Source: Vampirovibrio chlorellavorus (GTDB lineage: Bacteria > Cyanobacteriota > Vampirovibrionia > Vampirovibrionales > Vampirovibrionaceae). From it: DNA of 64,000 nucleotides. Of the stretch, positions 54,528-62,800 are shown piece after piece. The DNA lies in NCBI GenBank assembly GCA_001858525.1, contig LAPX01000013.1:62001-126000 (forward strand). The letters run 5' to 3'. A model generated the notes under the pieces. That model did not search any database. It worked only from the letters and a program-made list of their open reading frames with translations, and had not been told where the DNA came from. Position numbers and translations under genes: made by a program. Within the stretch, counting starts at the first letter, position 1. The number at the start of each line of letters is the position of its first letter.

Positions 54528-54776
54528 GCGGTGCCCTTCCTGTTACCGCCCAAGGCGGCTTCCATATTGTGCTGAGTTCAGTTTATAACGAGTGGTATTG
54601 GCATTGAAATGCCCGACTGTCTTAAGGGCATCTTTCAAAGTCCCCCAAAATCTACGGTGGCAATTTGGTCTTTTTTTCGGTTTGATTAAAGGGTTGAGCA
54701 GTGTTTGCCAACAGACAACCGGCCAGTGACGGGTCGCCGCAGGGTTTCTTTTCAAGTTAAAGGGTATCAATCAGCA

Positions 54777-55916
54777 ATGTACAATGTTTCCCGGTCTAGT
54801 ATCCGGTTTCACAAGGACAGGGCCACGGCGGCTCCTGGGCCTGATGTTCGGTTTCAGGGGGGAGATACGAAAAAGGATAAAGGGGTGGGAAGCGCGCTAT
54901 CTTTGCAACCCGCTTTGCCATCGGATCAGCTGCAGTTGTCCATTTCCAAACTGAAGCAGTCAGGGCACTTTAACCCGAAAACGGCCAAAGTGTTACTTTC
55001 TGTGGATTATGACGGCACACTGAGCACGGATTTGATAGGGGCTGAACGTTTTCAGCAGCAACGGAACGATTGCCTCCTGCATCTCAATACCGGACGCTCC
55101 GTGGAAGATTTGGCGCCCTTGCGGGATCGCTTTCAGGGGCTCAAGCTGTATGCCCTGAGTACTTCCAATGGGGAAGGATTGTTTATCAATCGTCATGGCT
55201 TGCCTGCGGATCGCTGGCTTGGACAAATTGCAGAGCAGCAACAGCAGAGACAAAGCGCTCAGGTGCCCGAGTGGCGGAAACGGGTTCAGGCGGAAACCGG
55301 CTGGGACCATTTTAAGGCGGCCCAAGTGATTCGCTCGTTTATTGACCGGCGATTGGCGCATCCGGGCTATGGCCCGCTGGAGTGCGTCCCACGGACCCGA
55401 GGGGCGATTCCGGCCCTTTTAGAGGCTCTGCGGAAAGAAGGCATTCAGGCCGATTTCAGTGTGGAAGACGATCGCTTGCACAAGTTTGGTCCTCAAGGCT
55501 TCGCCAAAGATTCCCCGGTGGGCTTTTTGGCCCGGCAATGTCCCAATCTTCAGCGGGTGGTGGTGGCCGGAGACGGTTTCAATGATTATGCCCTGATGAC
55601 GCTGGAATCGGTGGTCAATGGGACTGATCAGCCGGTGGGGGTGGATCGGGTTTTAATGGGCCGGGACAAGGCCTTTGTGCGTCAGGTGATGCAGGATGCT
55701 CCCAATTCGTTTCAGGTCAAATTGGTGCATCCCAAGCGAGAGGAATCGCTGTTTGATGCCATTGCCGCGCAAGTGGCCTTGGTTGACCCACCCAGTAGAG
55801 CGGGATCGCCTGACCCGGAATCGGAAACGATGGTGACCCCCAGGGTCAAATTAAAGCGACGGGTTCACCCTTCCATGTCCCCCGATGAGGTAGCCGCCTT
55901 GTTCCAGAAGCTCTAA
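54777..55916 (+). CDS. HAD-superfamily hydrolase (Cof/sucrose-phosphatase-like) with F-x-G N-terminus
   Basis: 379 residues. About 70 polar N-terminal residues include DVRFQGGDTKK, like the motif in the small membrane proteins at 8673 and 9522. The HAD core has motif I LSVDYDGTL (nucleophile Asp), motif II LNTGRS, and motif IV VVAGDGFNDYALM. The large cap of about 130 residues suggests type C2 (Cof, trehalose- or sucrose-phosphatase-like), usually acting on sugar phosphates. Lys-rich C-tail. ATG 54777 is chosen: the longer frame upstream lacks a ribosome site, though AAGGG here is rather far (13 bases). Confidence 0.8.
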   Translation: MYNVSRSSIRFHKDRATAAPGPDVRFQGGDTKKDKGVGSALSLQPALPSDQLQLSISKLKQSGHFNPKTAKVLLSVDYDGTLSTDLIGAERFQQQRNDCLLHLNTGRSVEDLAPLRDRFQGLKLYALSTSNGEGLFINRHGLPADRWLGQIAEQQQQRQSAQVPEWRKRVQAETGWDHFKAAQVIRSFIDRRLAHPGYGPLECVPRTRGAIPALLEALRKEGIQADFSVEDDRLHKFGPQGFAKDSPVGFLARQCPNLQRVVVAGDGFNDYALMTLESVVNGTDQPVGVDRVLMGRDKAFVRQVMQDAPNSFQVKLVHPKREESLFDAIAAQVALVDPPSRAGSPDPESETMVTPRVKLKRRVHPSMSPDEVAALFQKL

Positions 55917-55926
55917 ACGCCAGCTT

Positions 55927-56616
55927 CTACAAAAAAAATGCCGGGTTGGTACCATGAATGGCCAGGCAAATGGACAGCCCTGAGGCGATGGCCGCTTGTG
56001 GATCGGTCACTTGCTGGCGGGTGCCGCCCACCTCGATGAATCCGGCTTTGGTCAAATGGGTCAGGAGTTCCTGAATGTGGGCATTGAAATCGCCCCGTTC
56101 AAAGCGGCCGTAATGGCGGTGCATGACAAAATAGATGCGCCCACCGGGAGCCATCTGGCTTTTCAGGGCCTTTAAAATGCGATTCAGTTTGTGTTGAGGC
56201 CAATACATGACGCTGTTAACGGCCAGAATATGGTCAAACTTTTGGTTGAAATCGGGCAAGTGGGCCACATCGGCTTGCATTAGCTTAACCTGACCGCTCT
56301 GGATGGCGGCTTGGTTCAGTGCCGAGGCCTTTTGCAGCATGAGCGGTGCGGAGTCGATCCCGACAATGCGGCTGGACTGAGTCTGACGGGCCAGTTCCTG
56401 AATGGCTTGTCCCGGCCCAAAACCGATCTCCAGAACCGCTTCGCCTGGTTGCACCTGCATTAAATCCACGGCCCAGCGATTGACCGATTCAAAAGTGGTC
56501 GATAGGCAACTGGCCACAATCTCACCGTAGAAACCTTCCGGGTTGGCCAGTTGGTTCAGTACAATTCTTGTTTCATCAATCAGATTGGACTGGCTGTGGT
56601 TGGCAGGAAGGGGCAT
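55927..56616 (-). CDS. Class I SAM-dependent methyltransferase
   Basis: 229 residues. Motif I VLEIGFGPGQAIQELA, IVGIDSAPLMLQKA, motif II LMQADVAHLP, FDHILAVNSVMYW, and APGGRIYFVMH. Similar to UbiE/Coq5-type small-molecule methyltransferases. It converges on the HAD gene ten bases away. Substrate unknown. Confidence 0.82.
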   Translation of the reverse strand: MPLPANHSQSNLIDETRIVLNQLANPEGFYGEIVASCLSTTFESVNRWAVDLMQVQPGEAVLEIGFGPGQAIQELARQTQSSRIVGIDSAPLMLQKASALNQAAIQSGQVKLMQADVAHLPDFNQKFDHILAVNSVMYWPQHKLNRILKALKSQMAPGGRIYFVMHRHYGRFERGDFNAHIQELLTHLTKAGFIEVGGTRQQVTDPQAAIASGLSICLAIHGTNPAFFL

Positions 56617-56826
56617 CAGGCTGACAGACTTTCGTGGGGATCGGTGTTGCTACAAGTGCATGAGAGTCTAGCAGAAAGGGAGGGTTTCTTGAAATCACCC
56701 GTCAGAGGGGTGTCAAGCCCGGACTCCTGAGCCGGGACTTGATGGGTCTGTGCCTCTGTGGGAAGGTTGTGCCAAGGCCGTTTGGACTAGTAGCAATTTG
56801 AGCAATGACAGTTTGAGGCAGGCGCA

Positions 56827-57540
56827 TTGGTGAGCATTCGGCATCGACAATTGTTTTGCATGATGATGGTCATGGTGGGCCTTTTGGGGAATTCTGCCCA
56901 GGCCCAGCAAACCATTTTCAACGTGCCTTCTGCCGATGTGACCCCCAAAGGTGAAATCTTTTTGCAGCACGAAAGCCAGTTCAGGACCTGGCGGCCCGGT
57001 CGCTTTATCAACAGCACGGAGTATTCGGCTTACGGCCTAGGCCACGGGACGGAGCTGGATGTGACGCTGTTTAACGTCAACGCCCCGGCAACCGATAACA
57101 TTACTTTGGGGGTGGGGCTGAAGAAGATTGTGCCGCTATTCCCCAAAAAGTTTCCTCGGCAGGAGTTGAAACTGACCGTCGGTCAACTGATCCCGGTTTC
57201 CCTGCAAGGCCAAGGAGTCGGGAATTGGTCTTATGCCCACCTTAGCGCTAGGGCGCCTCGATTGAAAACCCGGGTGGCGGTCGGGGTTAGCACTGGCACT
57301 CGACAGATTTTCGGGCGTACCACGGTGGGGGCCATTGCCACCCTGGAGCAGCCTGTGACCAAGCGTTTGAGCTTGCAGGGCGACTGGTACTCCGGTACGC
57401 ATGCCCTGGGCTTTTTGATTACCGGATTTAGTTACACCTTACCCTATGACACGGTGTTGTTTGGGGGCTATCAAATCCCCAATACGCCCCGGTGTGGTCG
57501 GCAGGGATTTGTATTCGAGTTCGCCAAATACGTGAAATAA
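56827..57540 (+). CDS. Porin-like outer-membrane barrel protein
   Basis: 237 residues. Signal peptide to about 27 (NSAQAQQ), then alternating amphipathic strands (GEIFLQHESQFRTW, TELDVTLFNV, ITLGVGLKKIV, LKLTVGQLIPVSL, RVAVGVSTGTRQIF) typical of a small barrel of about ten to twelve strands; ends FVFEFAKYVK. TTG 56827 is followed at once by GTG, either of which could start; AGGCAGG lies upstream. No family recognised. Single gene. Confidence 0.65.
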   Translation: MVSIRHRQLFCMMMVMVGLLGNSAQAQQTIFNVPSADVTPKGEIFLQHESQFRTWRPGRFINSTEYSAYGLGHGTELDVTLFNVNAPATDNITLGVGLKKIVPLFPKKFPRQELKLTVGQLIPVSLQGQGVGNWSYAHLSARAPRLKTRVAVGVSTGTRQIFGRTTVGAIATLEQPVTKRLSLQGDWYSGTHALGFLITGFSYTLPYDTVLFGGYQIPNTPRCGRQGFVFEFAKYVK

Positions 57541-57629
57541 GGCATGAGCGCCTTGGGGAGGGTGCTTCTTCATTTCTGGGCCATTGGTTGACTGGGGAAC
57601 CTGGGGCAGATTTTCAGGCCAGACCGTGC

Positions 57630-57635
57630 TATACT
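57630..57635 (+). promoter_or_regulatory. Likely extended -10 of the polytopic membrane protein gene
   Basis: TATACT preceded by CGTGC (TGn extended -10), 45 bases before ATG 57680. The same TATACT box is used before the genes at 8673 and 9522. No good -35. Confidence 0.35.
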
Positions 57636-57679
57636 CTGGCCCAATTGTGAGGTTATATCGAAGGGAGTTGGCCGAGGCT

Positions 57680-59164
57680 ATGACAGTTGCGTCTCCATTA
57701 TTGATTTGGTTGGCTTTAGCCTGTGGGGCAGGGCTGGTTCTTCCTTTTCTCACTGGCGGCAAGCCTGCGCTGCGTTGGCAGTGGACCTCGGTACAGACCC
57801 AACAGCTGGTTTGGGGGGGCAGTTTGTTGGGGTTGGCGGCCCTTTTGGCCGTGGGGCTACAACTGGCAGTGGCGCAAAGTTTAGGGTTTGCCCTAGCTGG
57901 CTTTGTGGCCATGGCGGTGCTGTCTGGTTTTCGTTTGCCCGTGGGGGTGCCGGGGATTCTGCTATTGATACCGGCTTTTTTTCTGGGCGGGGCTGGTGAT
58001 GCGCTGATACCCATCCAGAATGTGCAGGCTTATTTACTGGGCTTGCTCTTGGCTCAGGTGGCACCGTCTGAACGCTCTTTTCGTTGGCTGGACTTTTTGT
58101 GGCCCGCTATTTTTGCGGTGGGCTCAGTCTGGATTTCGTTAACCAGCGCCCAAAATACCTGGGCCAATCAGCAGGGTTTATTGCTGTTGGCCATTGCCAT
58201 CGCCGTGTTCTTGCGAGGCGTTTCGCTTTTACCGGCCTTATCCGGGTCTAAACCGCTGCAAGCTCTTTTTATTTGCGTCATGTCTGGCCTGTTGGCCTGG
58301 CTGGGGATTCAGAATGTGCTATTGCAGCCCGGCCTGTCCCCATGGGCCTTCTTGTTTGCCGGAGGCAGTCTGTTGGGCTTCGGGTTAAGTGCTCTGGAAT
58401 CTTCCTCTTCCTCCAAACCCGTAGCCATAAGGGCGGTACAGCTGCTGCTGTTGGGTTTGGCTACCTTGGTGGTCTCTCGGCTGTTTGGCTCCACGGGATG
58501 GCTGGTCTTGGCGGCCTCGCTGTTATCGGCCACTGGGTCTGTGCCAAACAAAGCGGCGCACAGTAATCTCCAACCCAGTCTTGACCAACAGCCCGCTGGG
58601 TTCTCTGTGGTGGGTCTGGCCAGCCTGTTTTTAGTTGGGCGGGTGTTATTACAGACTTTTATTGTGCAGTTTAACCCCAACGTCACTGGTATTAACATTA
58701 CCCACCCTTACGCCAGTGCGGCCCTGTACGGTGGATTTGCCTTTATGCTGTTGTTGCCCTCACTGCTTAAAGCGGCAAAGACGGGTTCGGAAACACAGAC
58801 GACTTCGCCTCATGGGTTTTTGCCCGTTGTTTTGGGGGCAGTGGCCCTGTTATCTGCCGGGTTGGCCAACTACTTTTTACACGCGGAAGCCACCGGTAGC
58901 TTTTTGACCGCACTGTGGGTCACCGGGGTTGGGGTCAGTCTGCTGGGAACGTTTACCGATGAACAGAGCTGCTTTGCGCCACTTCAGCTGGCTTTTTTAG
59001 CCACCCTGACCTGTGTATTGTCTCCAGAATTGATCGAGGCGGGCAACTTGGCCGATAAGACCGAAAAACTGTGGGTCTTGGCGGGCGCGTTTGTGGCTTA
59101 CAGTGCCTTGGCTGTGCTGATCCAGAAAAAAGGCTCAGGGCGTCAGGCGATACCAGTCGCGTGA
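57680..59164 (+). CDS. Polytopic inner-membrane protein of unknown family
   Basis: 494 residues, almost wholly hydrophobic, about fourteen predicted helices, ending in a basic tail (KKGSGRQ). No transporter motif (MFS, APC, polysaccharide flippase) was recognised; Leu/Ala/Gly-rich helices and few charges. The ATG at 57680 lies after a TATACT box, so the 32 extra upstream codons are unlikely to be translated. The 3' end overlaps the convergent VanW gene by 30 bp. Confidence 0.65.
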   Translation: MTVASPLLIWLALACGAGLVLPFLTGGKPALRWQWTSVQTQQLVWGGSLLGLAALLAVGLQLAVAQSLGFALAGFVAMAVLSGFRLPVGVPGILLLIPAFFLGGAGDALIPIQNVQAYLLGLLLAQVAPSERSFRWLDFLWPAIFAVGSVWISLTSAQNTWANQQGLLLLAIAIAVFLRGVSLLPALSGSKPLQALFICVMSGLLAWLGIQNVLLQPGLSPWAFLFAGGSLLGFGLSALESSSSSKPVAIRAVQLLLLGLATLVVSRLFGSTGWLVLAASLLSATGSVPNKAAHSNLQPSLDQQPAGFSVVGLASLFLVGRVLLQTFIVQFNPNVTGINITHPYASAALYGGFAFMLLLPSLLKAAKTGSETQTTSPHGFLPVVLGAVALLSAGLANYFLHAEATGSFLTALWVTGVGVSLLGTFTDEQSCFAPLQLAFLATLTCVLSPELIEAGNLADKTEKLWVLAGAFVAYSALAVLIQKKGSGRQAIPVA

Positions 59165-59812
59165 AATCATACGATCATTCACAAAGACGCTAACCAGCAC
59201 ACTGTGCCGGTTGGGCTGTGTGGTCGTCTTTCGGATGCGGGGTGGACGTACGGCTTCCTTCCCCTGAAAGGCCACTGACAGGGTGTTTCCATTTTCGCTG
59301 GCGATAATGCGAAGGGCCTGAGACTGGTTGTTCCTGAACTTTAAATCAGCGCCGCCATACCAAACTGTGGCGTCCAGTCCGGGTGGGACGCTGTGAATGG
59401 TTCGCAAGTGGGCCACTCGTTGCTCAATGGGGAGATTGGCCTTTAAAGCCAGTTGATATAAGGCGGAGGAGAGGATGCAAATGCCGCCGCCTACTGTGCT
59501 GGGGCTTTCACCGCCCAGATAGGAAGGCGCCGCTTCATAGCCTCGGGCCGAGGTTCGGGGGCCAACCACCCGGTTGAAGGAAAAGCTTTCTCCCACTGGA
59601 ATGATGGCGCCGTTGAGGTGGCGGATGGCAACACGCACGTTGTTTTTTTGCGCCGGGGACAGGCTTTGTAAAGAGAGTTGTTGTTGAGCTACCGGCTGAG
59701 CAAAGGGGGTGCCCCACCAGCACAAGGCCAGTAGGGCTATGGGCACACTCCACAATCCAACGCGTTGAAAGATCCGCTTGGGTTCACGCTTGGGATAAGG
59801 GTTTTCCGGCAT
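59135..59812 (-). CDS. VanW family protein
   Basis: 225 residues. N-terminal anchor or signal (about 18-40), then the VanW domain: AIRHLNGAIIPVGESFSFNRVVGPRTSARGYEAAP is the family opening (P-G-E-x-F-S-F-N, G-P-R-T, R-G-Y), then VGGGICILSSALYQLAL and PPGLDATVWYGGADLKFRNN. VanW is linked to cell-wall metabolism or vancomycin-resistance clusters, but its reaction is not known. It starts eleven bases after the alpha-2-macroglobulin stop, so the two are probably co-transcribed. Confidence 0.92.
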   Translation of the reverse strand: MPENPYPKREPKRIFQRVGLWSVPIALLALCWWGTPFAQPVAQQQLSLQSLSPAQKNNVRVAIRHLNGAIIPVGESFSFNRVVGPRTSARGYEAAPSYLGGESPSTVGGGICILSSALYQLALKANLPIEQRVAHLRTIHSVPPGLDATVWYGGADLKFRNNQSQALRIIASENGNTLSVAFQGKEAVRPPRIRKTTTQPNRHSVLVSVFVNDRMISRDWYRLTP

Positions 59813-59823
59813 TAGGGAACGCT

Positions 59824-62800
59824 TTACTCAATGACCTGAATGCTATCCAGCGAGGAGTAAGCCTTAACCCGCTGGCTGTACATCCCTTCCAGTTTGACTG
59901 GGTTCATCTGGAAGGTGCCGGGCATTTCCATTCGCACCAGGGCGTGGAACTCGGATTTTCCGGCAGGAACGCTGTTGGCAAACATGACCACCCGATCATC
60001 CAGAATATCCTGGTGAGCCCACCACCAGTTGCCCCAGTCGCCGCTGATGGCAGCTTCCTCGTCGGATTCCTGAAGCAGGGATTCCCGTGGGTCGTTGGAA
60101 ACCACCTCACCGCCACTGGGTAAGGCCGCTTCCAGTATCACGTAGGGCAGCGCCACTGGTGTGTTGACCTTCACTTTCATGACCACCGTTTCCCCGGCGC
60201 GAACCTGATTGCCGGACAGTGGGTGCATTTTGAAACGCAGGGTCCCGTTGGGGCCCACCGGTTCCGCTTGGATGCGGAAGAATTCCCGCTGGATACTGAG
60301 TCCTTGGGGCATGGCCACTTGTGGGACTTGGGTTCCCGGTTGCAGCGCTTGCCAGTAGGTTAGGAAGGTGCTGTAGAAGAGCTCGCCGGGGCCTTCCTTG
60401 CGCAGATTCACCATTGCGGGATGCAGTTGGGCCAGGGTGGTCACCGTGCTTTGTTCCGCATCGTACAGTTGGGCCTGAGTGAATGAGCGGGCTTCGCCCC
60501 ACACGTTGGAACTGGCCGTAAAGTTCGGCGATTCTGGACTTCTTTGGGCCAAGGTGTTTTCCAGCAAGGCTTTCAGGACCACGGCCGTGGTTTTGGTGTT
60601 GTCCCAGCCATCCTTGCCCCGTTGTAGCATCAGCCAGCGTTCAATGGCCGCCAAGGTATCTGGAGAAACCGTGGCATAGGGCTGCATGGCCAAGGTAGCT
60701 CTCAGGCCCAGTGCTGTTGCTTCGGTTCCGGTGAAGCGATAGGTGTAATCGGCAGTATCAAAGCCCAGTTTTTTACCCAGCTGAGTTGTGTGATCCCAGT
60801 TCACCGTGTTGGCGCTGTGATCGGCCAGATGGTTCAGGGCGGCGAAGCTTTTCTGGGCGGCCACGGTGTCTTGCTGCTTGATAAAAGCCAGCGTCAGATA
60901 ACTCAGGGCTTCCGGGGTGGCCTTGGGCAACTGGCTGAGAATGAACTGGCGAGTTTTGGCATCGGTTTTTTGCTCATATAAAGCCAGTACGTGTTGCAGA
61001 TAGGCTAAATCGGTGAATCGCTCTGCTTGCACGAAATGGTTGGAAGCCAATTTGGGGTCGGCTAGCTGTTGAGCCAGCTTTTTGGTGTTGGCTTGCATCC
61101 ACTTCAGGCCATCGGCTTGCCATTGGTCCGGCAAAATGCTCAAATCGACTGGCATCTTGAGTTGCTTCAGCGTAGCCAGCCCCTCCATGACATAGGCGGT
61201 TAGGTAAGCATCGCTTTCCCCATACTCCCACCAGCCCCAGCCTCCGTCCGGGTTGTGGGCGTCTTTCAACTTGCCCAGGGCTTTCAGGCTGACTTGCTGG
61301 AATTTTTGTCTCTGGGCCTGAGATAAGGGTAGATTTAATTGCTGACTGAGCTGAACGGCCACCATCGAGGGCACCAAACGGCTCATGGTTTGCTCGGTGC
61401 AGCCGTAGGGGTAGTCAATCAGGCTGTCAAAACTGCCCAAAACCGGTCCAATGGTCGAACCGGCCACGGACAGGATGACTTTGGCCAATCGGGGATCGGT
61501 GTCTTTCGGGATGGTTAGTGGTATTTCCACGGAGTCGCTGAGTTTTTGCAATTGCCCGCTGTGGGCTTCACGAACTTCAACGCCCAGCGGGTGGATGGGT
61601 ACTTGCAGTTCCAGAGCATCCCCAGCGGTTTGACCAACGGCTTTGATGGCCACGGTGCCCTGTCCCGGTGTTTTTACGGCCACCGGCCATTCATAGCGAC
61701 TGGCCCCGTCCGCTTGGATGGTCAGCTTTTGGCTCAGGGCCTGCCGGGTTTCAAACTGGGCTGAGGGGTTTAATGTCAGGGCTACAGTTTGGGGCTGCTG
61801 GGTGTAGTTATGCACAATGGCGGTCAGTCGGGCCTGATCGTGCTGGGTGTAAAAGCGAGGCAAGGCCAGCCGTACGATGAGATCCTGGGTGGAAATGACT
61901 TTGGAGATAGTGGCGCCCACATCGGTTTGCGCGGTGATCCCCCGGACCGTGGCCCGCCAAGTGGTTAAATTATCCGGCAACTGGATGGTAGCTTTGGCCA
62001 CGCCTTGGGCATCGGTTTTTAGGACTGGCTGCCAACCGGCCACATCCCGAAAATCCTTGCGCACTTTGGGTTCAATTTTATCTGGTCCGGCGGAATACTC
62101 TTCCGGGAAGGAGGACAGGGTGAGTACGGAGTTGTAAATTTGATGGTAAAAAAACTTGCGGATGTCTTCGGCGGCATCGGGCCGGATGGCGTAAATGCTT
62201 TCATCCACTACGCCCAGGGAGACCTCCGTGTTTGGGGCCGGCTTGCCGTTGGGATATTTGGCGGTGATTGTGTAGGTGGCCTTATCCCCCGGTTGGTAGC
62301 GGGGTTTATCGGGGGTTACGGTCAGGTTTAAAAAGTGCTGGGCCGGGGAGACCATGGCCATTTCGGATTGGTTGTAGAACTGGTGCTTGGGGCCCACAAA
62401 GGTGGCCGTCACGTACACATTGGGGGCGTAATCGCCGGTTAGCGGGATGTCGACCACTTTAGCCGTGGCGTCCATGGGCACCAGCTGGAGGGTATGGATT
62501 TTGCTGCCTTCCACGGCCACAATGACCTGGCCTTTTTCTTTGCCGCTAACAGGCGCCGTAATCAGGGCCTTGGCCACTTCGCCGGGTTGATAGATTTTTT
62601 TGTCCAGCTTCAGGGAAAAAGCCTCCTGCTGGGCCTGCTGCCCTTCTCGGACATAAGGCTGGTTGGGGCTGGCAATCCACAGGCTGCCTTGATCGTAGAT
62701 GGTATGCCCGTGATCATCGCTGGCCTTGGCGGTCAGGTAGTAGTTGTCGCTGAAGTACTGATCGGTGGTGGGCAAGGTTACCGCCGCTTTGCCCTGGGCG

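Noticed and set aside
54705-54776. Longer N-terminus of the HAD hydrolase
   Set aside because: The upstream codons lack a ribosome site; the ATG at 54777 fits better, although the exact start remains open.
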